From Paenibacillus kobensis NBRC 15729 (GTDB taxonomy: Bacteria; Bacillota; Bacilli; Paenibacillales; Paenibacillaceae), in NCBI RefSeq assembly GCF_004000825.1, contig NZ_BILZ01000058.1, positions 1 through 36,661 on the forward strand: a stretch of DNA of 36,661 nucleotides. Reading direction: 5' to 3'. Position numbers and translations under genes: made by a program. The notes below the pieces were generated by a model, which was not told where the DNA came from, did no database searches, and saw only the letters and a list, made by a program, of their open reading frames with translations. This document shows positions 12,287 through 21,306 of this stretch, piece by piece. Each line of letters begins with the position of its first letter. Position 1 is the stretch's first letter.

Positions 12287-12360
12287 GGCGAATTGCGGTT
12301 TTGCACAGCCACGCTTCGCCTCCACCATGCAACCCCCGACCGTATGAGGTCGGGGTTTTG
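12287..12360 (+). repeat. ssrA-3'-end-like repeat, copy D (with terminator)
   Basis: GGCGAA (12287-12292) pairs with TTCGCC (12315-12320) and GCGG lies opposite CCAC (one mismatch), followed by TCCACCATG. A terminator AACCCCCGACC / GGTCGGGGTT (12331-12357) with loop GTATGA follows in place of the AATCCAC stem. Confidence 0.85.
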
Positions 12361-12392
12361 CTTTTCATCGACATATCGCTTTAGGATAAGCG

Positions 12393-13364
12393 CTACATAT
12401 AATCCATAACGGAATCAACCGGTTTATCAGACGCGATGTCGATAACGGCTTGATATAGATTTGGCGGATACTCGGCGATCCTGTGGCATAAATACAAGTA
12501 CCACTCATGGCCATAGGTTAGATAGATGCGAACGGGGTAGCCTGCTCTTTTCAGTTTGCTGCTCAGATCCGGTCGGATTCCGTATAACATTTCGAATTCT
12601 ACCCCCGGCATGAGGGCCCATCCCCGATTGATCACCTCATCTACGATGCGCTCATCATGGGTGGCAATGGATACGCGATGTCCCTTATCGATGGATTGCC
12701 CTAAGAGAAACAAATAGCGTTCGTTGAGAGCGTCAGAACGTGAAATTGCCAGCTGTTCCGGCTCTTGATAGGCCCCCTTCACGAGGCGTAAACGTCTAGG
12801 AACAGCCTGCAAGTCATTCATGTACTGCGTTGTGCGGTGCAAATGCGCTTGCAATGTGATGCCAATATTCGGATAGATGGCTGCCGCACGCTCATAGATC
12901 GCAAGAATTGCATCCGCCTTGGCGGATTCCTCCATACTTATGAATAATTCGATACCCGTCCGCTGGGTCTGTTCCGCTAAGGCCTCCAACTGCTTGAACG
13001 CGAATTCGTCGTCTACAGATAAACCGATGTGGGAAAGGTCAAACGACACGCGAGCTGGTATTCCGCGCTCAGTCAGATTGTGAATGAGTTGCTTCATTTC
13101 TAGTAGCGCCGCTTCACAAGACTGGGCATCGGTCGCGTTCTCACCAATGTATTCCAAGGAAACTGAATATCCCTTATTAACTAGCCTGCGCCCGGCCTCC
13201 AGACCGGCTGCTCGATCGTCTCCCGTCACATACTTTGCCGCAGCACGCTGCAGCATATGGTAAATGGATGGCGTCTTCTCGACATAGGCCTTCAAATCTG
13301 CTCGCCGGGCAATGGACTTCATTGTTTCCGTGAATTGTTTTTCTAAATCAACATTTGTCATCAT
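12393..13364 (-). CDS. Proline dehydrogenase
   Basis: A 323-residue FAD-dependent proline dehydrogenase, which oxidises proline to pyrroline-5-carboxylate and passes electrons to the membrane quinone pool. It has the size of stand-alone Gram-positive enzymes. Visible family segments are RLVKGAYQEPEQLAI (substrate/FAD loop), the SIATHD strand, EFEMLYGIRPDL and the closing RIYLTYGHEWYLYLCHRIAE, which resembles the PutA active-site helix with its Arg pair region. GGGGG lies eight bases before the ATG. No pyrroline-carboxylate dehydrogenase is adjacent. An AraC-type regulator lies upstream on the same strand and may control it. Confidence 0.9.
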   Translation of the reverse strand: MMTNVDLEKQFTETMKSIARRADLKAYVEKTPSIYHMLQRAAAKYVTGDDRAAGLEAGRRLVNKGYSVSLEYIGENATDAQSCEAALLEMKQLIHNLTERGIPARVSFDLSHIGLSVDDEFAFKQLEALAEQTQRTGIELFISMEESAKADAILAIYERAAAIYPNIGITLQAHLHRTTQYMNDLQAVPRRLRLVKGAYQEPEQLAISRSDALNERYLFLLGQSIDKGHRVSIATHDERIVDEVINRGWALMPGVEFEMLYGIRPDLSSKLKRAGYPVRIYLTYGHEWYLYLCHRIAEYPPNLYQAVIDIASDKPVDSVMDYM

Positions 13365-13442
13365 CTAGTTGTCCCCCTCTTGACGTCTGATCTCAGTGTA
13401 CAATCGAGACCCAAGAAGAGGATTGTATAAAATTGCTCTATT

Positions 13443-14249
13443 CTATATGGATAGCGAGTAAGTCTGAGGCGTCGCACCTACTATTTTGGCAAAAGCTTTC
13501 GTAAAATGACTTTGATCATAGAAACCGGTGTCAACGGCTATCTCGGCAATGGGCCGCCGTTTCTTCAGTTCTATCTTGGCATGATTGATGCGCAGCAGAT
13601 TCTGATACGCATGGGGAGGCAAGTGCGTACTTTTCTTAAATAATCGTATGAGATGATAACGGCTGGCTCCGGTCTCTTGCTCCAGCTTTTCAAGCGTAAT
13701 CCGATCCTTGTAATGGGCGTGAATATATTCCTTGACTCGCTTGACGTACTTCTGCTCCAACGTGCCATATGATTCGTGCTCAAGGTCGGATTCATGCTTA
13801 ATGATGAGCATGTGCACGAGTTCAATTAATGCCGTTTCAATCTCCAGGGAAGATTCATTACGGACAAGGGCTTCCATAGCTCGGTTGAATAGTTTACTGC
13901 AAGCTTTGTTCTTCCCGTCCTCTAGTAAAAACGGAATTTGGAGTCTGTTGATAGGAGGCAGTTCAATTTGTTCTAACCATTCTGGCTTAATGAACAACAT
14001 TTTATATTTCCAGTTGGCATTCTCAGCAGGTTGACAAGCATGGAGCATGTGCGGCGGAAAGTTGATCATTCTTCCCGATTCTACACGCCATAACATGCCG
14101 TCGCACCACGCCTGCGTTTCGCCTTCATCTATTAATCCGATTGAGTGTTCCTCATGAAAATGTTTCTGGTACGCTAAGTCGCTCTTCCGACATCGCTTTG
14201 CTTCCAAGAAAGGCAATGCCTCGTCTCGATAAAACATTACATCCGCCAT
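13443..14249 (-). CDS. AraC-family transcriptional regulator
   Basis: A 268-residue protein with an N-terminal cupin-like sensing domain (HFHEEHSIGLIDEGE and a GRMINFPPHMLHACQP metal-site-like segment). A C-terminal AraC double helix-turn-helix starts about residue 170: ITLEKLEQETGASRYHLIRLFKK, then IAEIAVDTGFYDQSHFTKAFAK. It probably binds DNA in response to a small ligand. The start is the internal ATG (MADVMF), because GGAGGAGG lies nine bases upstream; the longer frame begins 36 bases earlier without a site. It is upstream of and codirectional with proline dehydrogenase, separated by 78 bases that could hold the target promoter. Confidence 0.88.
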   Translation of the reverse strand: MADVMFYRDEALPFLEAKRCRKSDLAYQKHFHEEHSIGLIDEGETQAWCDGMLWRVESGRMINFPPHMLHACQPAENANWKYKMLFIKPEWLEQIELPPINRLQIPFLLEDGKNKACSKLFNRAMEALVRNESSLEIETALIELVHMLIIKHESDLEHESYGTLEQKYVKRVKEYIHAHYKDRITLEKLEQETGASRYHLIRLFKKSTHLPPHAYQNLLRINHAKIELKKRRPIAEIAVDTGFYDQSHFTKAFAKIVGATPQTYSLSI

Positions 14250-14413
14250 GTGTGTGTAATCCTCCTCCAATGTGAATGTATACATCTATTTTATCATAGT
14301 CATTAAAGCAGATTAGGCAGGACAATGCGCTTGAACATGAAAGTTAAATCCATATATAAGGGATAATGGTCAGTCTGGCATGAAACAAGGGACGAAGGAG
14401 GAATTGCCGTAAT

Positions 14414-14875
14414 ATGAACGAAGAAGAAACCAAAGGGGCAATTGAAGAGCGTCTACAGAAGCTGGTTCGATCCAATGCAAGCTTAAAAAAATGTATATCT
14501 ATTAGTCCATTCCGATACACGCAGACTTCACTGGAACACGGCATTCGGGCAGGCAGGGGATAGGATTGTTGCTCCCGAACAGTCTTATCATACAGCCAAT
14601 ATCCAAGTTTCAAAAGCATTTATGCCGGCGGTCAAACGGTAAGTACCTCCGAGGATTTGTTGAAATTTATGAAGGCGTTAGAAGAGGGGCATCTCATCGG
14701 CAAGGACACTCTTGTCAGAATGAAGCAATGGAATAAAAGATTATCAGGAATCGATTTGGGCCTCGGACTGATGAGAGTCCGCATGCTCCCTTTTACTGAA
14801 AAGTTTAATGCTTGGGGTCATCTGGGATCGATCGGTTCCTTCATGCTCTATAATCCGACTGTCCCCAATTACTAA
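14414..14875 (+). pseudogene. Serine hydrolase (beta-lactamase family) remnant
   Basis: Three pieces of one family lie in different frames. The N-terminal piece starts at ATG 14414 (MNEEETKGAIEERLQKLV) and ends at a TAG. The next piece, about 14538-14603, reads HWNTAFGQAGDRIVAPEQSY in another frame. The C-terminal piece from about 14625 reads AGGQTVSTSEDLLKF and GHLGSIGSFMLY, ending at TAA 14873-14875. The SxxK and YxN active-site regions are missing, so at least one frameshift and a large internal deletion have occurred. The intact gene would have made a class C-like hydrolase. Confidence 0.8.
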
Positions 14876-14892
14876 CTGAGAAGAGGTTGGAA

Positions 14893-15246
14893 ATGAAATC
14901 GATAGGGAATAACGTGATTCTCACCGCATTCTTTCTGCTTGAGCTGGTCGCGTTCGGCGCATTGGGCTATTGGGGTTATCATTTCAAGACAGTGGTATCG
15001 TTCAAAATCATGTTAGCGGGGGCTGTGCCGCTGGTCATCATGATCATATGGGGATTGTTTCTCTCTCCAAAAGCGACAATCCCCTTCTTCTCCTACCCTA
15101 TGAGGACAGCGTTTAAACTGGTCATATTTATTGCGGCTTCGGCAGCTTTGTATGCAACGGGGCTCCACACGTTCGGGACTGTATTCCTATTGGTATCTCT
15201 CATTATCGTAGCAGCCGTCTTCGTTCTTGATTTGCATAAAATATAG
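14893..15246 (+). CDS. DUF2568 (YrdB-like) membrane protein
   Basis: A 117-residue protein with four hydrophobic segments (about 8-30, 36-56, 75-92 and 95-113) and the family landmark LFLSPKATIPF between helices two and three, ending VFVLDLHKI. The function of this family is unknown. I chose ATG 14893, with AAGAGG six bases upstream; the TTG two codons earlier sits in the ribosome site. It follows the serine hydrolase remnant by 17 bases, so it may once have been the second gene of that operon. A truncated duplicate of its 3' end lies at 9618-9752. Confidence 0.85.
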   Translation: MKSIGNNVILTAFFLLELVAFGALGYWGYHFKTVVSFKIMLAGAVPLVIMIIWGLFLSPKATIPFFSYPMRTAFKLVIFIAASAALYATGLHTFGTVFLLVSLIIVAAVFVLDLHKI

Positions 15247-15274
15247 CGTTCATTTGGGGAAGAGCATCTTAACC

Positions 15275-15640
15275 TTACTGTAAAAATAGAACAGCCGACA
15301 TGGCCAATACAGCCGGAAGTCCTTGTGTAAAAAAAATCGACCTCTTCGCCGAGAAGCTGCCGTAGACAGCTGCCACGATTACACAGCTAAGGAAGAACAA
15401 TTGAATCTGATGTCCGAACGAAGCATCGGGATGAATGAGCCCCCAAAGCAAGCCTGCAGCCAGAAATCCATTATAAAGCCCTTGATTGGCCGCCAGCGAT
15501 TTTGTACTTTCTGCAAATGCCTCGTTCGTGCCGAAAACCTTCCTCGCCCTAGGCGTGTTCCACATAAACATCTCCAGCATCAAAATGTAAAAATGCTCAA
15601 TCGCAACTAAAGCGGTCAATATCATACCGACCCAAACCAT
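15275..15640 (-). CDS. DUF1304 family membrane protein
   Basis: A 121-residue protein with four helices. It shows the family pattern AIEHFYILMLEMFMW near the start, then ANQGLYNGFLAAGLLWG and a final helix FTQGLPAVLAMSAVLFL. DUF1304 proteins are small inner-membrane proteins of unknown role. The start is the ATG at 15640 because GGAGG lies just upstream; the longer frame reaches into a hairpin region. It converges with the DUF2568 gene, with only 28 bases between the stops. Confidence 0.88.
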   Translation of the reverse strand: MVWVGMILTALVAIEHFYILMLEMFMWNTPRARKVFGTNEAFAESTKSLAANQGLYNGFLAAGLLWGLIHPDASFGHQIQLFFLSCVIVAAVYGSFSAKRSIFFTQGLPAVLAMSAVLFLQ

Positions 15641-15706
15641 ATTAACTCCTCCGTTTCTTTGAATTATTCTCTCCATAAAAGATCCCGTTTTAATCCGTTC
15701 GTTCAG

Positions 15707-15737
15707 AGGCTCCATCGATTAGCGATGGAGTCTCTTT
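15707..15737. promoter_or_regulatory. Hairpin upstream of DUF1304 and the ABC operon
   Basis: CTCCATCG and CGATGGAG pair around ATTAG, followed on the plus strand by TCTCTTTC. It could be a weak terminator or an operator. The rest of 15641-15870 holds a TATAAT at 15827-15832 that may be the -10 of the ABC operon. Confidence 0.45.
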
Positions 15738-15870
15738 CACCGTGTACTTTACCAGGATTGCGTCAAAAAGTAACGATCGAATAAATCAGGTCACCTGCGA
15801 TAGAGAGAACCTGCTGGGCCAGCCGATATAATGAGGTCATAATCCTGATGAATCTAAAGAGGTATATGCC

Positions 15871-16851
15871 ATGACTAATCCTTCTATCGTGAATGTGACC
15901 CATTCTCCTGTCCAGTCGAGGCGACAGGGCAGCATCGCCCGGTTCGCGCGCAACGTTGTGAAGTACCGCGTGCTGCTGCTTATGCTTTTGCCGACGACGA
16001 TCGTTTTTCTGCTCAATTGCTATATTCCGATGTTCGGCGTCATTATTGCTTTCAAGGATATTAACTACGTCGACGGGATTCTTGGAAGTCCATGGGTGGG
16101 GCTGGATAACTTCCGCTTTCTCTTCACCACTTCGGATGCTTGGCGCGTAACGGTCAACACCATCGGATACAACGTCGTCTTCATCCTATCCGGCCTCTTG
16201 CTCTCCGTCGCGATCGCGATCGCCGTGAATGAAGTGCGAGCCCGATTCGCATCGAAATTTTATCAGACGGTCATGATTATGCCGAATTTCTTGTCCATGG
16301 TCGTCGTTAGCTACATCGTGTATGCCTTCTTGCATCCGGAATACGGATTCGTGGTCAAGCATGTGCTGCCTTTATTCGGATACGATTCGGTTAACCCGTA
16401 CATGCATCCGCAAGCGTGGCCGTACATTCTGTGGTTGACGAAGATGTGGCATTCCGTCGGTATCGGAAGTGTCATCTATTTGGCGGCGATTACCGGTATC
16501 AGCGAGGAACTGTATGAAGCAGCCGTCATGGATGGAGCCGGCAAATGGCAGCAGATTACAAGAATTACGATTCCGCTCCTGACCCCCGTGATGGTCATCC
16601 TGACGATTCTGAACCTGGGCGGCATCTTCCGCTCTGACTTCGGTCTGTTCTACCATGTAACGCTCGACTCCGGTGCGCTGCGCTCCACGACGGATGTCAT
16701 TGATACGTTCGTATACCGGGGGCTGATTCAGCTCAACGACTTGGGGATGTCCTCCGCCGCGAATTTCTATCAGTCCGTTGTCGGCTTCTTCCTTGTCCTT
16801 GGAGCCAATGGATTAGCACGAAGATTGAACCGTGATACCGCGCTGTTCTAA
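15871..16851 (+). CDS. ABC sugar transporter permease 1 (CUT1, LplB/YteP-like)
   Basis: A 326-residue permease with six membrane segments. The N-terminal cytoplasmic part is basic, followed by LLLMLLPTTIVFLLNCYIPM and the family landmark FGVIIAFKDINY. The cytoplasmic coupling loop reads EAAVMDGAGKWQQITRITIP, the EAA motif that contacts the ATPase. Relatives import di- or oligosaccharides such as those from pectin or xylan. The next genes encode the partner permease and the lipoprotein, while the ATPase is absent; CUT1 systems of this type often share one ATPase encoded elsewhere (MsmX-like). AAAGAGG precedes the ATG. Confidence 0.93.
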   Translation: MTNPSIVNVTHSPVQSRRQGSIARFARNVVKYRVLLLMLLPTTIVFLLNCYIPMFGVIIAFKDINYVDGILGSPWVGLDNFRFLFTTSDAWRVTVNTIGYNVVFILSGLLLSVAIAIAVNEVRARFASKFYQTVMIMPNFLSMVVVSYIVYAFLHPEYGFVVKHVLPLFGYDSVNPYMHPQAWPYILWLTKMWHSVGIGSVIYLAAITGISEELYEAAVMDGAGKWQQITRITIPLLTPVMVILTILNLGGIFRSDFGLFYHVTLDSGALRSTTDVIDTFVYRGLIQLNDLGMSSAANFYQSVVGFFLVLGANGLARRLNRDTALF

Positions 16852-16863
16852 AGGAGAATTGTG

Positions 16864-17778
16864 ATGACAAAAGCAAACCATGCGAAACCCTATCAAACCT
16901 TGCCCAGAACGGCGAACGTGGTGATCCACTTCTTCTTTATCTTGATGAGCCTGGTGTGCATTCTTCCAATCGTTTTGATCGTCGCCATCTCGCTGTCCGA
17001 CGAGAAACTGTTAACACTCCATGGCTATAAGTTCTGGCCTGAACGATTCGATACGTCTTCTTATCACTATCTGTTTACGAATTCGACGACACTGATCAAA
17101 GCCTACGGCGTGACATTGACCGTCACGCTTGTCGGAACCGTACTCGCGGTGCTGCTCACCGCGTTGTATGCGTATCCGATCTATCGCAAGGACTTTCCGT
17201 TCAAACGGGCATTCAATATGTACCTGCTCATTACGATGCTGTTCTCCGGAGGGCTCGTTCCGTTCTATTTGCTGTACACCAATTATTTGCACCTAAGAGA
17301 TTCGCTGATTGCGCTTATTCTTCCCGGCCTATCCAACGCCTTCTATATTTTTATCACGAGAACGTTCTTCCAACAGACGGTGCCGGAGGAGATGATCGAG
17401 TCGGGGAAGCTGGACGGCGCATCGGAGTGGCGGATTTTCTTCCAGCTGGTCATTCCGATCTCGCTGCCGGTGCTGGCGACAATCGGATTGTTCACGACTC
17501 TGATCTATTGGAACGACTGGTTCAATTCTTTGCTGTTCATTAACGATACCGACAAGTACTCTTTGCAATACGTCATGATTCAGATGATCCGCCAGGCGGA
17601 GTTCTTCAAGACTCAGTTAGCGGGAACCGGGGTCGGGTTATTGATTCAGCAAGCGGTACCGACGGAAAGTCTTCGCATGGCGATGGTAGTCGTCTCGATC
17701 GGTCCGATTCTATTCGTCTACCCTTTCTTCCAGAAATATTTCACGAAGGGTCTGACGATCGGGGCCATCAAAGGCTGA
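16864..17778 (+). CDS. ABC sugar transporter permease 2 (CUT1, LplC/YtcP-like)
   Basis: A 304-residue permease with six membrane segments. It opens with the SDEKLLTLHGYKFWPERFD periplasmic-side segment typical of LplC/YtcP-type subunits and carries the coupling motif ESGKLDGASEWRIFFQLVIP. It ends QKYFTKGLTIGAIKG, the usual C-terminal signature of this subfamily. The ATG at 16864 lies seven bases after AAGGAG and is preferred over the GTG one codon earlier. It is 12 bases downstream of the first permease, so the two are cotranscribed and form the heterodimeric channel. Confidence 0.93.
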   Translation: MTKANHAKPYQTLPRTANVVIHFFFILMSLVCILPIVLIVAISLSDEKLLTLHGYKFWPERFDTSSYHYLFTNSTTLIKAYGVTLTVTLVGTVLAVLLTALYAYPIYRKDFPFKRAFNMYLLITMLFSGGLVPFYLLYTNYLHLRDSLIALILPGLSNAFYIFITRTFFQQTVPEEMIESGKLDGASEWRIFFQLVIPISLPVLATIGLFTTLIYWNDWFNSLLFINDTDKYSLQYVMIQMIRQAEFFKTQLAGTGVGLLIQQAVPTESLRMAMVVVSIGPILFVYPFFQKYFTKGLTIGAIKG

Positions 17779-17790
17779 ACCTGTACCTGT

Positions 17791-17816
17791 CTAACTCTGG
17801 CCAATTGGCCGGTTAG
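17791..17816 (+). promoter_or_regulatory. Intercistronic palindrome before the solute-binding protein
   Basis: The 12-base perfect palindrome GGCCAATTGGCC (17799-17810) is flanked by CTAAC and GTTAG. It lies between the permease and lipoprotein genes and may stabilise the downstream mRNA, which is usually needed in higher amounts. Confidence 0.5.
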
Positions 17817-17850
17817 AATATACAATAATATGACTAGGGGGCACGACAAA

Positions 17851-19455
17851 ATGAAGGCAGCGAAAAGGTGGAGCACTGCGCTTGCTTTGCTGGGCGTGTT
17901 GACGTTAGTGATTTCCGGATGCGGGAGCAATAACGGCAATAACGACGATAAAGGCGCACAACCTTCCGGTTCTGTGAAGGAGCAAGACAAGGCATCGGGT
18001 GATGCCGTTGCCGGCAATCCGGATATTGCCAAGTTCCGCAAGCTTAAAGTGTACACGGTAGGAAACTTCCCTCAACCCGACAGCAAGGCGGTCGTAGAGG
18101 AAATCAATAAATATTTGAAAGAAAAAATCAATGCCGAGATCGACTTCCAAGGACTCCCATGGTCATCCTGGTCGGAGAAGATGGCGCTGGCGTATCAGTC
18201 GGGAGAACAGGTCGATTTGACGTTCGCCCCAAGCTGGGGGGATTTCGCCAATAACGTGGCCAAAGGCGCATTCCTGCCGCTTGACGATCTGCTGGGCCAG
18301 TATGGTAAAGGTATCACGGACTCGCTGGACCCTCGATTCCTCGAAGGCGGCAAGGTCGACGGCAAGATCTATGCGATTCCGACGAACAAGGAAATCGGTG
18401 AAAGTCATACGATTATGCTGCGCAAAGATCTAGTAGACAAATACGGCTTCGATATTAACAGCATTCATACGTTGGAGGACTTAGAACCTTGGCTGGAGAC
18501 GATCAAGAAGAACGAGCCTGGTCTTTCTCCAATATGGCTGTCGGGCAGCGGATCGGACACGCTCTCTTACTTCGACAAAACGAAGAAGAGCATGGAGGAA
18601 AACTTCCGTTACGAGCTGGTCATCGGTGCGCCGGGCGGTATCGTGCTCGATACGAAGACGGACAAAATGATCGTCAGTACGATGGATTCCGAAGCGACGA
18701 TCTATCGTCTGAAGCTCTATAACGATTGGTTCAAGAAGGGCTATATCAACAAGGATGCCGCCACGACCAAGACCAGTGCGGAAGACGCGCTGAAAGCCGG
18801 GAAGACCTGGATGAAGTTCGGTTCCGATAAGCCGGATTCTGACAAGGAAGATTCCCTGGCCACCGGCGTCGAGCTGGTCAAGCTCGTCGGGAACGATCCT
18901 GAGCTCAGCACCGCCAGCATCAGTAACTCTATGATGGCAATCGGCCGGACCTCCGTAGATCCGGCGCGGACGATGATGCTGCTCAACCTGCTCCATACCG
19001 ATAAGAAACTGATCAATCTGATCGACTTCGGTGTGGAAGGCAGACAATATGTGAAGGTGGACGGCCAAGACAACTTCATCAAGCTGCCAGACGGCGTTGC
19101 GACACGTACGGATACGGGCTGGGCACCGGGCGTCGAGTGGATGTTCGGCAACCAGATGCTGACGCATCTGTGGGAAGGCGAGAGTGCGGATAAGTGGGAG
19201 AAATTCAAGGCGTACAACGATCGGGCTCATAAGGTCAAGTCGTTCGGCTTCAGCTTCAACACCGACCCTGTTAAGACCGAAGTGTCAATTGTCAACAATA
19301 TCATCAAGGAATACCGTCCGATTCTGGAGACGGGCAGCTTGGACACCGACAAGGTGATCGCCGAGTACAACGCCAAGCTCAAAGCGAACGGCATCGAGAA
19401 GATCGTCGCGGAAGCGCAGAAGCAATATGATGAGTGGAAAGCGAAACAGTCCTAA
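17851..19455 (+). CDS. Extracellular solute-binding lipoprotein (DUF3502 type)
   Basis: A 534-residue lipoprotein. The signal peptide MKAAKRWSTALALLG continues into lipobox LVISGC at about residue 25, followed by an Asn/Gly/Asp-rich linker. The mature part is a family 1 binding protein (Lys-Val-Tyr-Thr start near KLKVYTVGNFPQPDSK) with a C-terminal DUF3502-type region (FGFSFNTDPVKTEVSIVNN to the end). It captures the sugar for the two permeases. ATG 17851 has AGGGGG upstream; the frame reaching to 17830 adds residues before the signal peptide. The ligand cannot be told. The sensor kinase and response regulator follow. Confidence 0.93.
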   Translation: MKAAKRWSTALALLGVLTLVISGCGSNNGNNDDKGAQPSGSVKEQDKASGDAVAGNPDIAKFRKLKVYTVGNFPQPDSKAVVEEINKYLKEKINAEIDFQGLPWSSWSEKMALAYQSGEQVDLTFAPSWGDFANNVAKGAFLPLDDLLGQYGKGITDSLDPRFLEGGKVDGKIYAIPTNKEIGESHTIMLRKDLVDKYGFDINSIHTLEDLEPWLETIKKNEPGLSPIWLSGSGSDTLSYFDKTKKSMEENFRYELVIGAPGGIVLDTKTDKMIVSTMDSEATIYRLKLYNDWFKKGYINKDAATTKTSAEDALKAGKTWMKFGSDKPDSDKEDSLATGVELVKLVGNDPELSTASISNSMMAIGRTSVDPARTMMLLNLLHTDKKLINLIDFGVEGRQYVKVDGQDNFIKLPDGVATRTDTGWAPGVEWMFGNQMLTHLWEGESADKWEKFKAYNDRAHKVKSFGFSFNTDPVKTEVSIVNNIIKEYRPILETGSLDTDKVIAEYNAKLKANGIEKIVAEAQKQYDEWKAKQS

Positions 19456-19461
19456 ATAGGC

Positions 19462-19494
19462 AAGGGGGGAGACGGAAAATGTCTTCCCCCTTTC
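19462..19494 (+). terminator. Partial terminator after the binding-protein gene
   Basis: AAGGGGG...AGAC pairs with GTCT...CCCCCTT with only a short T run. It lies between the lipoprotein and kinase genes and probably lowers, rather than stops, transcription into the two-component genes. Confidence 0.6.
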
Positions 19495-19536
19495 ATGCCA
19501 TTCGCGTACATCAAGACCAGGCGGAGGAGAGAGATT

Positions 19537-21306
19537 GTGAGACTATCGTTGCGATTTAAAGTAAGCGCTCTCGTTCTGCTTCTCGTTCTGCCGCTTTTTT
19601 TGTTCTTGTACTATACCAACATTTATTCCGCGAACGTCATTCGCGAGAAAGTAGCGAACTCGGCATCGGACACGCTGTCTCTTCATTTAGGTTCTCTCGA
19701 CGAGCTTTTGGAGCAAACGAGCACGTATTTGACGCGCACGGCCAATGAAAGTATATTGCTCGAGCTGTATTCGGAGAGCGACCCGGACAGCGTCAGCTAT
19801 TACGTGTCCTTGCGAAAATTAATGGACCAGTGGTACAGCGATGTCAGCTACTACTCGATTATCCGCACGGTGTTCGTCTATCATCAGGAGCGGGATGAGC
19901 TGTACTTAAGCAGCCAGAAGGAGTATTACCACGAAAAGGACGTCATTCGATCCGGGCTTTCGTCCAGACTCGCGTCTTCCCGGTACCCGACGACCCCGAA
20001 GTGGGAGATCGTGAACGTTGGAGGCGAGCCGGTGCTCTATAAGGCGTTGCCTGATAAGAGCGGAAGGCTGCTCATCGGCGCGCTCATCAGTATCGATGCC
20101 CTGGCACAGCCATTAACGCAGTTGGAGTCCGCGCGCAGCGACGAGAAGATCGGCATCATTTCGAAGGACAGCCATTTGCTGTGGGGGAAATTTTCGGATC
20201 AGGATCTTGCCGGCATCCGGGGCCTTCTGGACCGCCCGTCGAATAGCGCCAGCAATTCGATACGACTGGCCGACGGCAACGACTATCTGTTCGTCGGCAA
20301 GCCGTCTCTCTTCTCGGATCTGAGCGTATTCATTCTGTTGGACGAGAAGTCGTTGCTGGACGAATTGCCGCTGTTCCAACGGGTCATTAAGGGGATTCCT
20401 ATAGCCGTGATCGTCGTTCTGGCTATTCTGCTGATTCTGTTGAGCCGGCTCGTCTTCAAGCCGATTCACTCCTTGGCGAGCGGGATGCGCATTCTTGGCA
20501 AGGGGCAGCTGGAATACCGGCTGAAGGAAGGCAAGTCCAAGGAGTTTCAATTAATAACCGAACAGTTCAACCGGATGGCCGAACAAATCGGCGATCTCAA
20601 GATCGACATCTACGAAGAGCAAATGAAGGTGCAGCAAGCGGAGCTGAAGCATCTTCAGGCGCAGATTAATCCGCATTTTTTCATGAACTCCTTGAACATC
20701 GTCTATCATCTGGTGGATCTGCAGAAGTACGCTCTCATCAAGAAGATGATCGGCCATCTCGTTTCTTATTTCAGATTCATCATGAGCACTAACGATACAT
20801 GGATCGAGTTATCGGGAGAAATGAATCATATTCGCAATTATATGGAAATTCAAAGGGTCATGTATCCGGACAGGCTGAGCTTTCATGAGGAGTTCCCTAA
20901 GGAATTCGAGAACATGCTCGTTCCGCCGCTGCTGGTGCAGCCTTTCGTGGAGAATGCGATAAAGCATGGCTTCGTAAATAACGTCAAGCCGTTTGCCGTG
21001 TCCATCTCGGTGAACGGGGAAACCGGGAACGACGGCGTACGGTACGCGGTAATCCGGATTAGCGACACCGGCCCGGGGTTCGATATCCAGCAGCTCGAGC
21101 AATTGAATGGCGGCTTGTACGAGAAAGAGCCGACGGACCGCCAGCTTGGAATATGGAACGTGCGCAGACGATTAACGATGTTTTATGGGGAGCGGGCTGC
21201 GCTCGCTTTTGTCAACGATCCCGAGGGCGGGGGAGTCGTGGAGCTGAAAATGCCGATAACAGGGAGGTCGGGAGCTTCGTATGTACCGGGTACTGATTGT
21301 CGATGA
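19537..21306 (+). CDS. Sensor histidine kinase, YesM family
   Basis: A 589-residue membrane kinase. After a short basic N-terminus comes helix one (VSALVLLLVLPLFLFLYY), an extracellular Cache-like sensor of about 250 residues, helix two (IPIAVIVVLAILLILLS), a HAMP segment and a LytS/YesM-type kinase domain. The phospho-accepting His380 is in QINPHFFMNSLNIV. The ATPase has VQPFVENAIKHGF (N box), DTGPGF and a glycine-rich end. I start at GTG 19537 because GGAGGAGA lies seven bases upstream; ATG 19495 has no site and overlaps the hairpin. It probably senses the substrate of the adjacent ABC transporter and phosphorylates the regulator encoded next. Confidence 0.92.
   Translation: MRLSLRFKVSALVLLLVLPLFLFLYYTNIYSANVIREKVANSASDTLSLHLGSLDELLEQTSTYLTRTANESILLELYSESDPDSVSYYVSLRKLMDQWYSDVSYYSIIRTVFVYHQERDELYLSSQKEYYHEKDVIRSGLSSRLASSRYPTTPKWEIVNVGGEPVLYKALPDKSGRLLIGALISIDALAQPLTQLESARSDEKIGIISKDSHLLWGKFSDQDLAGIRGLLDRPSNSASNSIRLADGNDYLFVGKPSLFSDLSVFILLDEKSLLDELPLFQRVIKGIPIAVIVVLAILLILLSRLVFKPIHSLASGMRILGKGQLEYRLKEGKSKEFQLITEQFNRMAEQIGDLKIDIYEEQMKVQQAELKHLQAQINPHFFMNSLNIVYHLVDLQKYALIKKMIGHLVSYFRFIMSTNDTWIELSGEMNHIRNYMEIQRVMYPDRLSFHEEFPKEFENMLVPPLLVQPFVENAIKHGFVNNVKPFAVSISVNGETGNDGVRYAVIRISDTGPGFDIQQLEQLNGGLYEKEPTDRQLGIWNVRRRLTMFYGERAALAFVNDPEGGGVVELKMPITGRSGASYVPGTDCR

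Noticed and set aside
18481-19230. Long minus-strand frames over the solute-binding protein gene
   Set aside because: Shadows caused by codon bias of the plus-strand gene, with no starts or sites of their own.
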